This document shows positions 1-7,667 of a DNA stretch of 38,709 bases, in pieces. Source of the stretch: an uncultured Oscillospiraceae bacterium (GTDB taxonomy: Bacteria; Bacillota; Clostridia; Oscillospirales; Oscillospiraceae); the NCBI GenBank assembly GCA_904395865.1, contig CAJFNY010000006.1:1-38709 (forward strand), in the 5' to 3' direction. The notes under the pieces are model-generated. The model saw only the letters and a list, made by a program, of their open reading frames with translations, did not search any database and was not told where the DNA came from. Numbering within the stretch: the stretch's first letter is position 1; every line of letters starts with the position of its first letter. The translations under genes were made by a program, and so were the position numbers.

Positions 1-116
1 CCGCGCCAAGTGCCGCCCGCGCAGCGGGCGGTTGCGCTCCGGCACGCTCTGCGGAGCAGCCTTGCACACATCCCCTCCCTCCGAATCCTTCGGCCAGTAC
101 GGTTTTTGACAGCCTG
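1..116 (+). repeat. Dispersed structured repeat, copy A (left-truncated by window)
   Basis: This is the right-hand part of the repeat seen complete at 7394-7628 and 23984-24221. It carries the CCGCCCG/CGGGCGG hairpin (loop CGCAG), the GCTC-TGCG-GAGC hairpin, the block TCCCTCCGAATCCTTCGG, and the right terminal motif GGTTTTTGACAG. A reading frame runs through it into moaA but is not credible as coding: the moaA start is set by its own ribosome binding site at 231-241, and similar frames appear in the other copies. The element lies upstream of the terminator at 144-175, so it probably sits behind a gene to the left of the window. Confidence 0.85.
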
Positions 117-143
117 CACCGCCCGCCAAAATACGACTCTTCA

Positions 144-175
144 CCGCCCTCCCGGCTGCGGGAGGGCGGCTTTTC
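144..175 (+). terminator. Rho-independent terminator of an upstream gene
   Basis: A perfect 10-bp stem (144-153 with 160-169, CCGCCCTCCC/GGGAGGGCGG) is followed by CTTTT. It would end transcription entering from the left before the moaA promoter. Confidence 0.75.
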
Positions 176-198
176 CGCCGGTTATCGAAAAAAGCGTA

Positions 199-227
199 TT
201 GCTTTATCGAGGATCACGATGTAAGAT
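199..227 (+). promoter_or_regulatory. Probable sigma-A promoter of the molybdenum cofactor operon
   Basis: TTGCTT (199-204), a 17-base spacer and TAAGAT (222-227) lie just upstream of the moaA ribosome binding site. The spacer contains ATCACGA, a word that recurs before modA at 3193-3199. Confidence 0.5.
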
Positions 228-249
228 AAGGGGAAAGGAGGGAGGCCCC

Positions 250-1188
250 GTGCGCGACGGTTTCGGGCGGCAGATCACGTATCTGCGCCTGTCCATCACC
301 GACCGGTGCGACTTCCGCTGCCGGTACTGCATGCCGGAGCACGGCGTCCCCAAGCTGCCCCGGGAGGCCATCCTCTCGGTGGAGGAGTGCGTGGCGGCCG
401 TCCGGGCCGCGGCGGCCTGCGGCGTGACGAAGGTGCGGATCACCGGCGGCGAGCCCCTGGTGCGCCGGGGCGTGCTGGACATCTGCGCCGGCATCCGGGC
501 CATCCCGGAGATCCGCGAGCTCTGCCTGACGACGAACGGCAGCCGCCTGGCGGAGCTGGCCGGGCCCCTGCGGCAGGCCGGCGTGGACCGGCTGAACGTC
601 AGCCTCGACACCCTCCGGCCCGACCGGTTCGCCGCCCTGACCCGCGGCGGCCGGCTGCAGGACGTGCTGGACGGCATCGCCGCGGCCGAGGCCGCCGGCT
701 TTCCGCTGAAGCTCAACGCCGTCCTCCTGGGCGGCGTCAACGACGACGAGATCCCCGCCCTGGCCGCCCTGACCTGGGAGAAGCCGTGGCAGGTGCGGTT
801 CATCGAGCTGATGCCCATGGGCCCGTGCGCCGCCTGGCCGGCGGCGCGGTTCGTGCCGGCGGAGGCGGTGCTCCGGGCGTGCCCGGAGCTGCAGCCCGAC
901 GGCTTCGGCGGCGTGGCGGAGCGGTACCGCTTCCCCGGCGCCCCCGGCTCCGTGGGCCTGATCCGCCCCCTGAGCCACCGGTTCTGCGGCAGCTGCGACC
1001 GGCTGCGCCTGACGGCCGACGGCAAGCTCAAGCCCTGCCTCCACAGCGGCGCGGAGATCCCCGTCCGGGGCCTTCAGGGCGCGGCGCTGGAGGCCGCCGT
1101 GGCCGCGGCCGTGGCCGCCAAGCCGGCGGCGCACCACCTGGCCTCCGGCAGCGAGTCCGGGCGCGACATGAACGAGATCGGAGGATGA
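250..1188 (+). CDS. moaA: GTP 3',8-cyclase MoaA (radical SAM, molybdenum cofactor step 1)
   Basis: MoaA converts GTP to 3',8-cyclo-7,8-dihydro-GTP with S-adenosylmethionine, the first committed step of molybdopterin synthesis. The 312-residue product has the radical-SAM cluster ligands C20, C24 and C27 (CDFRCRYC) directly after DFGRQ-like N-terminal residues, the GGEP motif ([11 protein letters not shown]) and a second C-terminal Fe-S site ([12 protein letters not shown]246, C249, C263), all diagnostic of MoaA. The GTG start is chosen because GGAAAGGAGGG lies at 231-241 and the product then begins at the usual position. An in-frame extension to position 10 would run through repeat DNA and a terminator. 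The stop lies 4 bases before moaC, so the two are co-translated. Confidence 0.96.
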   Translation: MRDGFGRQITYLRLSITDRCDFRCRYCMPEHGVPKLPREAILSVEECVAAVRAAAACGVTKVRITGGEPLVRRGVLDICAGIRAIPEIRELCLTTNGSRLAELAGPLRQAGVDRLNVSLDTLRPDRFAALTRGGRLQDVLDGIAAAEAAGFPLKLNAVLLGGVNDDEIPALAALTWEKPWQVRFIELMPMGPCAAWPAARFVPAEAVLRACPELQPDGFGGVAERYRFPGAPGSVGLIRPLSHRFCGSCDRLRLTADGKLKPCLHSGAEIPVRGLQGAALEAAVAAAVAAKPAAHHLASGSESGRDMNEIGG

Positions 1189-1192
1189 GACC

Positions 1193-1669
1193 GTGGACCC
1201 CCTGACCCACGTGAACGAACAGGGCCGCGCCCGCATGGTGGACGTGGGCGACAAGGCCGCCACCGACCGCCGGGCCGTGGCCGCCGGGCGGATCCTCGTC
1301 TCGCCGGAGACGGCGGCGCGCATCCGGGCCGGCACCGTGGCCAAGGGCGACGTGCTGGCCGTGGCCCAGGTGGCCGGCATCCAGGCGGCCAAGCACTGCT
1401 GGGAGCTGATCCCCATGTGCCACCAGCTGCCGCTGACGGGCGTGGACCTGCGCTTCGCCGTCACCGACCGGTCGGTGGAGATCGAGGCGGCCGTCCGCTG
1501 CCGCGGCGTCACCGGCGTGGAGATGGAGGCGCTGACGGCCGTCACGGCCGCGGCCCTGACGATTTACGACATGTGCAAGGCCATGCAGAAGGACATGGTC
1601 ATCGAGGCCGTCCGCCTGCTGGAGAAGTCCGGCGGCAAGAGCGGCGACTACCACGCGGAGGCGAAGTGA
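1193..1669 (+). CDS. moaC: Cyclic pyranopterin monophosphate synthase MoaC
   Basis: MoaC converts the MoaA product to cyclic pyranopterin monophosphate. The 158-residue protein is of normal length and carries the family blocks [16 protein letters not shown] near the N-terminus, [17 protein letters not shown] in the middle (where most relatives read TSELIPLCHPLPL) and [23 protein letters not shown]. The start is GTG, with a ribosome binding site (GGAGG) embedded in the end of moaA, indicating translational coupling. One base separates its stop from the MOSC gene. Confidence 0.96.
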   Translation: MDPLTHVNEQGRARMVDVGDKAATDRRAVAAGRILVSPETAARIRAGTVAKGDVLAVAQVAGIQAAKHCWELIPMCHQLPLTGVDLRFAVTDRSVEIEAAVRCRGVTGVEMEALTAVTAAALTIYDMCKAMQKDMVIEAVRLLEKSGGKSGDYHAEAK

Positions 1670-1670
1670 C

Positions 1671-2111
1671 ATGGGCACCGTTCTGTCCGTCAACATCAGC
1701 GAGCGCCGGGGCACCGTCAAGCACCCGGTGCCGGAGATCCGGCTGGAGGTGGGCGTGGGCATCGCCGGCGACGCCCACGCCGGCAGCTGGCACCGGCAGG
1801 TGAGCCTTCTGGCCGCCGAGAGCGTCGACACCATGCGCGGCTGCGGCCTGGAGCTCCGCGACGGCGACTTCGCCGAGAACGTCAACACCCGGGGCATCGA
1901 CCTGAAGTCCCTGCCCGTGGGCACCCGCCTGGCCGCGGGCAGCGCGGTGCTGGAGGTCACGCAGATCGGCAAGGAGTGCCACAGCGACTGCGAGATCCGC
2001 CGGCGCACCGGCCGGTGCGTCATGCCCACCGAGGGCATCTTCGCCCGGGTGGTGCGCTCCGGCACCGTCCGCCCCGGCGACACCATCGAAGTATTGGAGG
2101 CGCAGCCATGA
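1671..2111 (+). CDS. MOSC domain protein
   Basis: This 146-residue protein is a stand-alone MOSC domain, the fold used by the molybdenum cofactor sulfurase C-terminus and by YiiM/mARC-type proteins. The characteristic GIAGDAHAGSWHRQVSLL segment and a later conserved Cys region (GKECHSDCEIRRRTGRCVM) are present. The third Cys lies before MPTEGIF, the place where MOSC proteins keep a reactive cysteine. In anaerobic Firmicutes such short MOSC proteins sit with moaC, mogA and a molybdopterin-binding protein; a role in cofactor handling or sulfuration is inference. Its stop overlaps the next start by ATGA. Confidence 0.88.
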   Translation: MGTVLSVNISERRGTVKHPVPEIRLEVGVGIAGDAHAGSWHRQVSLLAAESVDTMRGCGLELRDGDFAENVNTRGIDLKSLPVGTRLAAGSAVLEVTQIGKECHSDCEIRRRTGRCVMPTEGIFARVVRSGTVRPGDTIEVLEAQP

Positions 2112-3127
2112 AGCAGATCCCCACCACCGAGGCCGTGGGCCACGTCCTCTGCCACGACATGACCCAGATCATCCCCGGCCGGTTCAAGGGCCCCCGCTTC
2201 CGCAAGGGCCACGTGGTCACCGAGGAGGACATCCCGGTGCTCCTGTCCATGGGCAAGGAGTCGCTGTACGTCTGGGAGCTGCAGCCCGGCATGCTCCACG
2301 AGAACGACGGCGCCGAGCGCCTCCGCCGCATCTGCCAGGGGCCCGGCATGGCCGCCTCGGAGGCGAAGGAGGGCAAGATCGAGCTGACCGCCGAGCACGA
2401 CGGCCTCTTCCTGGTGGACACGGCGCGGCTGGACGCCATCAACTCCATCGACGAGCTGATGATCGCCACCCGCAAGGGCGGCACGGCCGTGAAAGCCGGC
2501 GACAAGCTCTGCGGCACCCGGGTCATCCCCCTGGTCATCGACGGGGCGAAGCTGGACGAGGCCGACCGCATCGCCGGCTGCGAGCCGATCCTGCAGCTGC
2601 TGCCCTGGAAGCTGAAGAAGGCCGGCGTCATCACCACCGGCTCCGAGGTGTTCAAGGGCCTCATCGAGGACAAATTCACGCCGGTGCTGGAGCGGAAGCT
2701 GGCGGACTACGCCATCGCCGTCACGGAGCACGTGACCGTGGACGACGGCATGGACCACCTGCTCTCCGCCATCGCCGCCATGCGGGAGAAGGACATCGAC
2801 CTGCTCCTGTGCACCGGCGGCATGAGCGTCGACCCCGACGACAACACCCCCGGCGCCATCCGCCGCAGCGGCGCCCGCATCGTCACGTACGGCGCGCCGG
2901 TGCTCCCCGGGGCCATGTTCCTGCTGGGGTACTACGAGGGCGGCCTGCCGGTCATGGGCCTGCCCGGCTGCGTCATGTACGCCGGGGCCACGATCTTCGA
3001 CCTGGTGCTGCCAAAGGTCGCCGCCGGCGTCCCGGTGACGAAGGCCGAGATCGTCCGGTACGGCGAGGGCGGCCTCTGCCTGGGCTGCGGCGAATGCCGC
3101 TACCCGGTCTGTCCCTTCGGGAAATAG
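2108..3127 (+). CDS. Molybdopterin-binding protein (MoeA-related) with C-terminal Cys cluster
   Basis: The product has 339 residues. The C-terminal half is a MoaB/MogA/MoeA-type molybdopterin-binding domain: VITTGSEVFKGLIEDKF, then LLLCTGGMSVDPDDNTPGAI, then GLPVMGLPGCVMYAGATIFD. The N-terminal half (TTEAVGHVLCHDMTQIIPG) resembles the opening of MoeA but lacks the full MoeA domain set, and there is no MoeA C-terminal domain. The protein ends in a compact Cys cluster, CLGCGECRYPVCPFGK, suited to metal or Fe-S binding or sulfur transfer. Such proteins are found beside molybdenum hydroxylase genes in Clostridia (knowledge from memory), so a role in late cofactor insertion is likely but unproven. 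The ATG is chosen over an upstream frame start because it overlaps the MOSC stop (ATGA) and follows TTGGAGG. Confidence 0.88.
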   Translation: MKQIPTTEAVGHVLCHDMTQIIPGRFKGPRFRKGHVVTEEDIPVLLSMGKESLYVWELQPGMLHENDGAERLRRICQGPGMAASEAKEGKIELTAEHDGLFLVDTARLDAINSIDELMIATRKGGTAVKAGDKLCGTRVIPLVIDGAKLDEADRIAGCEPILQLLPWKLKKAGVITTGSEVFKGLIEDKFTPVLERKLADYAIAVTEHVTVDDGMDHLLSAIAAMREKDIDLLLCTGGMSVDPDDNTPGAIRRSGARIVTYGAPVLPGAMFLLGYYEGGLPVMGLPGCVMYAGATIFDLVLPKVAAGVPVTKAEIVRYGEGGLCLGCGECRYPVCPFGK

Positions 3128-3134
3128 CACGGCT

Positions 3135-3198
3135 GCCGCGGCGCGGGCCATCCGGCCCGCCGCCCTTTGGCCACCGTGATATTTTACAAAGAATCACG
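3135..3198 (+). promoter_or_regulatory. Hairpin and dyad between the Moco genes and modA
   Basis: A GC-rich hairpin (GGCGGGCC-type arms at about 3139-3162) after the molybdopterin-binding gene may attenuate transcription. It is followed by a dyad CGTGAT (3175-3180) and ATCACG (3193-3198) separated by 12 bases, immediately before the modA ribosome binding site. The dyad could be an operator, but it does not match the classical ModE box. No convincing separate promoter was found here. Confidence 0.35.
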
Positions 3199-3217
3199 AA
3201 GATTGGAGGAATGTACC

Positions 3218-4141
3218 ATGAGAAAGCCCATCGCACTGCTGCTGTCCCTGGCCCTGCTCCTGGGCCTCTGCGCCGGCTGCGCCTCGCAGACCACCGAGGC
3301 CCCGGCCGACGACGCGGGCACGGCCGACACGGCCCCGGAGACCGCGGAGCCGGCCGACACCGCCGAGACCGGGACGGCAACCGAGCCGGAGACCGAGACC
3401 GCCGCCGACCCGGTGGAGCTGATCGTCTTTGCCGCGGCCTCCATGCAGGAGACCATGGATGAGATCACGGCCATGTACACCGCCGAGACGGGCGTGCAGT
3501 TCGTCTGCACGTACGACTCCTCGGGCACCCTCAAGACCCAGATCGAGAACGGCGCCGACTGCGACATCTTCATCTCCGCCGCGCCGAAGCAGATGAACCA
3601 GCTGGACATCGAGGGCGGCGAGGAGAACACCGACGGCCTCGACTTCGTGGACCACGCCACCCGCCGCGACCTGCTGGAGAACAAGGTCGTCCTGGCCGTC
3701 CCCGAGGGGAACCCCAAGGGCATCGAGAGCTACGACCAGCTGGCCGAGCTGCTGGCCGCCGGCGACGTGCTCCTGGCCATGGGCAACGAGGACGTCCCCG
3801 TGGGCCAGTACACCCAGAAGATCTTCGCCTGCTACGGGCTCGATGAGGCCGAGCTGGCCGCCTCCGGCGTCCTGACGTACGGCTCCAACGTCAAGGAGGT
3901 CACGACCCAGGTGGCCGAGGCCACCGTCGACTGCGGCATCATCTACGCCACCGACGCCTTCTCTGACGGCCTGACCGTCGTGGACGAGGCCACGGCCGAG
4001 ATGTGCGGCCAGGTGATCTACCCGGCGGCCGTCCTGAACATCGCGCAGCACCCCGACGAGGCCGCCGCCTTCCTGGACTACCTGCGCACCGACGCGGCCG
4101 CCGCCGTGTTCGAGTCGGTGGGCTTCACGGTCCTGCCGTAA
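3218..4141 (+). CDS. modA: Molybdate ABC transporter substrate-binding lipoprotein ModA
   Basis: ModA captures molybdate outside the membrane and delivers it to ModB. The 307-residue product begins with a lipoprotein signal (hydrophobic stretch, then CAGC with the lipidated Cys at residue 21). An unusually long acidic, Ala/Thr/Glu-rich tether of about 45 residues follows, then the periplasmic-binding fold: LIVFAAASMQETMDEI, the YDSSGTLKTQIENGADCDIFISAA ligand region, and a C-terminal YPAAVL segment typical of ModA. The start at 3218 follows GGAGGA (3205-3210); an in-frame start at 3167 has no ribosome binding site and would spoil the signal peptide. It is followed 12 bases later by modB. Confidence 0.94.
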   Translation: MRKPIALLLSLALLLGLCAGCASQTTEAPADDAGTADTAPETAEPADTAETGTATEPETETAADPVELIVFAAASMQETMDEITAMYTAETGVQFVCTYDSSGTLKTQIENGADCDIFISAAPKQMNQLDIEGGEENTDGLDFVDHATRRDLLENKVVLAVPEGNPKGIESYDQLAELLAAGDVLLAMGNEDVPVGQYTQKIFACYGLDEAELAASGVLTYGSNVKEVTTQVAEATVDCGIIYATDAFSDGLTVVDEATAEMCGQVIYPAAVLNIAQHPDEAAAFLDYLRTDAAAAVFESVGFTVLP

Positions 4142-4153
4142 GCGGGGACCGCC

Positions 4154-4822
4154 ATGGACTGGTTCCCCCTCTGGAACTCCCTGCGGATCGCGGCCATCGC
4201 CACGGTGGTGATCTTCTTCGCCGGCCTCGCCGCGGCGTACTACATCGCCCGGCTGCCGCGGCTCGTCAAGGGCGTCCTGGACGTGGTGCTGACGCTGCCG
4301 CTCGTCCTGCCGCCCACGGTGGCCGGCTATCTGCTGCTGCGGCTGCTGGGGCCCAACCGGCCCGTGGGGGCCTGGTTCCTGGAGACCTTCGGGACGAAGC
4401 TCGTCATGACGTGGTGGTCGGCCATCTTCGCCACGGTGGTGGTGGCCTTCCCGCTGATGTACCGGACGGCCCGCGGGGCCTTCGAGTCCTTCGACGAGAA
4501 CCTGGCCGCCGCCGGGCGCACCCTGGGCCGCAGCAACACGTGGATCTTCTGGCGCGTCCGCATGCCCGTCTGCCGCCAGGGCATCCTGGCCGGCACGGTC
4601 CTCTCCTTCGCCCGGGCCCTAGGCGAGTACGGCGCCACGTCCATGGTCGCCGGCTACACGCCGGGCCGCACCGCCACCATCTCCACCACCGTCTACCAGC
4701 TCTGGCGCATCGGCGACGACGCCCTGGCCCTGCGCTGGGTGCTCATCAACGCGGCCATCTCGGCCGTGGTGCTCCTGGCCGTCAACGCCCTGGAGCGGAA
4801 AACCGGAAGGAGGCGGGCATGA
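4154..4822 (+). CDS. modB: Molybdate ABC transporter permease ModB
   Basis: This 222-residue integral membrane protein has about five to six hydrophobic segments and the cytoplasmic EAA loop (AGRTLGRSNTWIFWRVRMP) followed by LSFARALGEYGATSMVAG, the signature of ModB/CysT-type permeases. It forms the channel for molybdate, driven by ModC. The last codons overlap the modC start (ATGA), so permease and ATPase are coupled. Confidence 0.94.
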   Translation: MDWFPLWNSLRIAAIATVVIFFAGLAAAYYIARLPRLVKGVLDVVLTLPLVLPPTVAGYLLLRLLGPNRPVGAWFLETFGTKLVMTWWSAIFATVVVAFPLMYRTARGAFESFDENLAAAGRTLGRSNTWIFWRVRMPVCRQGILAGTVLSFARALGEYGATSMVAGYTPGRTATISTTVYQLWRIGDDALALRWVLINAAISAVVLLAVNALERKTGRRRA

Positions 4823-5880
4823 AGCTGATCGTCGACATCGAGAAGCGCCTGGGGGACTTCCGCCTGCGGGCCGCCTTCGAGGCCGGGGACGAGCGGCTGG
4901 CGCTGCTGGGCGCCTCCGGCTGCGGCAAGAGCGTCACCCTCAGGTGCATCGCCGGCATCCTCCGGCCCGACCGGGGGCACATCGAGCTGGACGGCCGCGT
5001 CCTCTTCGACAGCGCCCGCCGCGTCGACCTGCCGCCCCAGCGGCGGGAGGTGGGCTACCTGTTCCAGCAGTACGCCCTGTTCCCCAACATGACGGCCCGG
5101 CAGAACGTCCTGGCCGGCTGCCGCCGGCTGCCCCGGGCGGACCGGTTGGCCGAGGCCGACCGGCTCCTGGCCCTGCTGCGGCTGGAGGACGCCGCGTCCC
5201 TGCGGCCCCACCAGCTGTCCGGCGGGCAGCAGCAGCGGGTGGCCCTGGCGCGGATCCTGGCCAGCCGGCCGAAGGCCATTCTGCTGGACGAACCCTTTTC
5301 CGCTCTTGACAGCTTCCTGCGCTGGCAGTTAGAATTAGAGTTGACGGAGACGCTGTCCGCCTTCGGCGGGCCGGTGGTCTGGGTGTCCCACGACCGGGAC
5401 GAGGTCTACCGGCGCTGCCCGCGGGTCTGCGTCATGGACCGGGGCCGCACGGGCCCGGTCCGGGACATGGAGCGGCTGTTCCGGGACCCGGAGACCGTGG
5501 CCGCGGCGCGGCTGTCGGGCTGCAAGAATCTGGTACCCTGCCGGCCCGCCGGCGGCACGCGCATCGCCGTGCCCGCCTGGGGCGTCACGCTGGACTGCGG
5601 CCGGGAGCCGCCGGCGGGCACAACGGTGCTGGGCGTCCGCAGCCACTTCATCGGCCCCGGGCGCGCCGAAAACGCCTTCCCCTGCCGCGTGACGGAGGTG
5701 GTGGAGAGCGTGTTCTCCACGGTCGTCCTGGTGCGGCCGGAGGCGGCCGCCGCGGACAGCGCGCCCATCCGTCTGGAACTGGAAAAGGACGTCTGGCAGC
5801 AGTACGCGGGGCAGGACCGGCTGACGGTCGGCGTTGCGCCGGCGGACCTGCTGCTGCTGCGGGAGGAGGATGCGCAATGA
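4819..5880 (+). CDS. modC: Molybdate ABC transporter ATP-binding protein ModC
   Basis: The 353-residue ATPase has Walker A GASGCGKS at residues 31-38, the Q-loop in YLFQQYALFPNMT, the signature LSGGQQQR near residue 133, Walker B ILLDEPFSALD near 154 and the H-loop in WVSHDRDEV. The C-terminal third (LGVRSHFIGPG to VGVAPADLLLL) matches the TOBE-type regulatory domain of ModC, which senses intracellular oxyanion. The ATG at 4819 overlaps the modB stop and follows GGAAGGAGG. A longer upstream frame starts inside modA and is not credible. The stop overlaps the mogA start (ATGA). Confidence 0.95.
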   Translation: MKLIVDIEKRLGDFRLRAAFEAGDERLALLGASGCGKSVTLRCIAGILRPDRGHIELDGRVLFDSARRVDLPPQRREVGYLFQQYALFPNMTARQNVLAGCRRLPRADRLAEADRLLALLRLEDAASLRPHQLSGGQQQRVALARILASRPKAILLDEPFSALDSFLRWQLELELTETLSAFGGPVVWVSHDRDEVYRRCPRVCVMDRGRTGPVRDMERLFRDPETVAAARLSGCKNLVPCRPAGGTRIAVPAWGVTLDCGREPPAGTTVLGVRSHFIGPGRAENAFPCRVTEVVESVFSTVVLVRPEAAAADSAPIRLELEKDVWQQYAGQDRLTVGVAPADLLLLREEDAQ

Positions 5881-6380
5881 CGTACGAGGCAGTGGTCATC
5901 ACCGTCAGCGACCGGGGCTACTGGGGCCAGCGGGAGGACCGCAGCGGCCCGGTGGTGGCGGAGCTGCTGACGGAGGCCGGCTACACGGTCTGCCAGCAGA
6001 CCATCGTTCAGGACGAGCAGGGGCAGATCGAAAAGCTGCTCATCGACGCGGCCGACCGGCTGGACGCGGCTCTGGTGGTGACGGTGGGAGGCACCGGCTT
6101 CTCCCCCCGGGACGTGACGCCGGAGGCCACGGCGGCCGTCTGCGCGCGCATGGCGCCGGGCATCCCCGAGGCCATGCGGGCGGCCAGCCTGGCCGTGACG
6201 CCCCGGGCCATGCTGACCCGGGCCGCGGCGGGCATCCGCGGGCGGACGCTGATCGTCAACGTGCCCGGCAGCCCCAAGGCGGCCCGGGAGAACCTGTCGG
6301 CCGTCCTGCCGACGCTGGCCCACGGCCTGGACATGCTCCGCGGCGGCCCGGCCGACTGCGCCGCCGAGGTGCGGCCGTGA
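5877..6380 (+). CDS. mogA: Molybdopterin adenylyltransferase-type protein MogA/MoaB
   Basis: The family adenylylates molybdopterin before molybdenum insertion. The 167-residue product shows ITVSDRGYWGQREDRSGP at the N-terminus, LVVTVGGTGFSPRDVTPEAT (the GGTG nucleotide/MPT site) and NVPGSPKAARENL near the end. It is translationally coupled to modC through ATGA and to the next gene through GTGA, so uptake of molybdate and its use are in one transcript. MoaB and MogA cannot be separated by sequence reading alone. Confidence 0.93.
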   Translation: MTYEAVVITVSDRGYWGQREDRSGPVVAELLTEAGYTVCQQTIVQDEQGQIEKLLIDAADRLDAALVVTVGGTGFSPRDVTPEATAAVCARMAPGIPEAMRAASLAVTPRAMLTRAAAGIRGRTLIVNVPGSPKAARENLSAVLPTLAHGLDMLRGGPADCAAEVRP

Positions 6381-7330
6381 CGCCGCGGACGCCGGAGGCC
6401 GTCCGGGCCGACCTGGCCCGGGCGGCGGACGATCAGGCCCGCTGGCAGAAGGAGACGGCCGCCCGGGACGCCCTGCTCCGGGAGCGCCACGCCCGGGAGC
6501 GGGCGCTGCTGGAGGCCGAGGCCGCCCTCTCCAGAGAGCGGCGGGACGTGGACCGGCTCTCGTCGGTCAGCCTGGCGTCGCTGCTGGCCGCCCTGAAGGG
6601 CGACCGGGCCGACCGGCTGGAGCGGGAGCAGGCGGAGGCTTTGGCCGCCTGCCTGCGGCGGGACCAGGCCCAGGCCGACCTGGCCGACATCGACCGGCGG
6701 CTGCTGGCCGCGGAGTCGGCCCTGCAGCGGCTGGGCTTCCCCGCCGGCCGGGTGACGGCCCTGGAGGCGGAGCTGGCCGAGGCCATTGCGGCGGCCGGCG
6801 GCCCCGCGGCGGCGCAGCTGGCGTCGCTGGAGGCGGAGCTGGCCGGCGTGCAGGCCCGGCAGAAGGAGCTGGAGGAGGCCGAAGCCGCCGGCCGCGCGGC
6901 CCTGCAGGCCCTGGACCAGATGGCCGACGCCCTCAGTGAGGCCGGCGGCCTGGGCCAGTGGGATCTGCTGGGCGGCGGCATGCTCGTCTCCCTGGCCAAG
7001 CGGGACGCTCTGGACCGGGCCCGGTCCGCGGCGGACCGGGTGCAGGCGGCCCTGCGGTCGTTCCGCGCGGAGCTGGCCGACGTGGCGCCCGCCGCCCGGG
7101 CCCCGGAGGCCCCGGCCGACGACTTCACGGCCTTCGCCGACTGGTTCTTCGACAATCTCTTCACCGACCTGGCCGTCCAGCGGCGGATCCGGGACTCCGA
7201 GTCCGGCGTCTCCCGCGCCCGGGCCGCCGTGGAGCAGGCCCTGGGCCGCCTGGCGTCCCTGCGGGACGCCCAGACGCAGCGGCTGGCCGCGCTCCGCTCC
7301 CGGCGCACGGCGCTGCTGCGCGACTTCTGA
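6377..7330 (+). CDS. Coiled-coil protein of unknown function, coupled to mogA
   Basis: This 317-residue protein has no signal peptide or membrane segment. It is almost entirely charged Ala/Arg/Glu/Leu-rich helix. The N-terminal half (residues about 5-180) is predicted coiled coil by its heptad-like Leu/Ala pattern. A less repetitive centre (LGQWDLLGGGMLVSLAKRD) separates it from a second helical half with an aromatic patch (FADWFFDNLFTDLAVQ) and a terminal coiled coil. I recognise it only as an orphan family seen in Clostridia. The GTG start overlaps the mogA stop (GTGA); an upstream in-frame extension would run through mogA. Position in the operon suggests co-expression with the molybdenum genes, but no molybdenum function can be read from it. 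Confidence 0.8.
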   Translation: MTPRTPEAVRADLARAADDQARWQKETAARDALLRERHARERALLEAEAALSRERRDVDRLSSVSLASLLAALKGDRADRLEREQAEALAACLRRDQAQADLADIDRRLLAAESALQRLGFPAGRVTALEAELAEAIAAAGGPAAAQLASLEAELAGVQARQKELEEAEAAGRAALQALDQMADALSEAGGLGQWDLLGGGMLVSLAKRDALDRARSAADRVQAALRSFRAELADVAPAARAPEAPADDFTAFADWFFDNLFTDLAVQRRIRDSESGVSRARAAVEQALGRLASLRDAQTQRLAALRSRRTALLRDF

Positions 7331-7363
7331 ATCGAGCCCCGCCGGCCCGGCAGGGCAGTAAAT

Positions 7364-7391
7364 GGCGCCCGCGGAAGGAACCGCGGGCGCC
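7364..7391 (+). terminator. Hairpin at the end of the molybdenum operon
   Basis: A perfect 11-bp stem (7364-7374 with 7381-7391, GGCGCCCGCGG) lies 33 bases after the coiled-coil gene. There is no U-tract of its own; the first hairpin of the adjacent repeat copy supplies runs of A and T just downstream. Confidence 0.6.
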
Positions 7392-7393
7392 GT

Positions 7394-7628
7394 CAGCTTG
7401 TCAAAAAAGTCTCTTACGAGAATTTTTTGACAAGCTGCTCACGAATTTGCAACTTCAAGAAGTTGCAAATTCGGGTTTGATTGAACGCGCAGGGGAACCC
7501 TGACGGTTCCGCCTCCGCGCTAAGTGCCGCCCGCCCTGCGGGCGGTTGCGCTCCGGCACGCTCTGCGGAGCAGCCTGCACACATCCCCTCCCTCCGAATC
7601 CTTCGGCCGGAGCGGTTTATCGACAATC
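7394..7628 (+). repeat. Dispersed structured repeat, copy B (complete)
   Basis: The element is about 235 bp. In order it carries: a left end CAGCTTGTCAAAAAA that forms a hairpin with TTTTTTGACAAGCTG (loop TTAC); a 13-bp perfect hairpin GAATTTGCAACTT/AAGTTGCAAATTC (loop CAAG); GGAACC-CTGAC-GGTTCC; CCGCCCG-CCCTG-CGGGCGG; GCTC-TGCG-GAGC; CCGAA-TCC-TTCGG; and a right end with TTTATCGACAAT. The right end is an imperfect inverted copy of the left (CAGnnTGTCnAAAAA). It occupies the gap between two convergent genes, each with its own hairpin. Reading frames inside it are not conserved as protein and I do not call them genes. Confidence 0.85.
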
Positions 7629-7629
7629 C

Positions 7630-7662
7630 ATGGCCCCCGCGTGCGCTGCACGCGGGGGCCAT
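7630..7662 (-). terminator. Terminator hairpin of the J-domain gene
   Basis: A 15-bp perfect stem (7630-7644 with 7648-7662, ATGGCCCCCGCGTGC) lies 5 bases past the stop of the minus-strand J-domain gene. There is no clear U-tract, but the stem is very stable. Confidence 0.6.
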
Positions 7663-7667
7663 TTCGT

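Noticed and set aside
10-249. N-terminal extension of moaA to position 10
   Set aside because: It would include a repeat, a terminator and the promoter, while the GTG at 250 has a strong ribosome binding site and gives the normal MoaA N-terminus.
1028-3151. A 707-codon minus-strand frame opposite the moa genes
   Set aside because: Shadow of moaC, MOSC and the molybdopterin-binding gene, with no recognisable motif or ribosome binding site.
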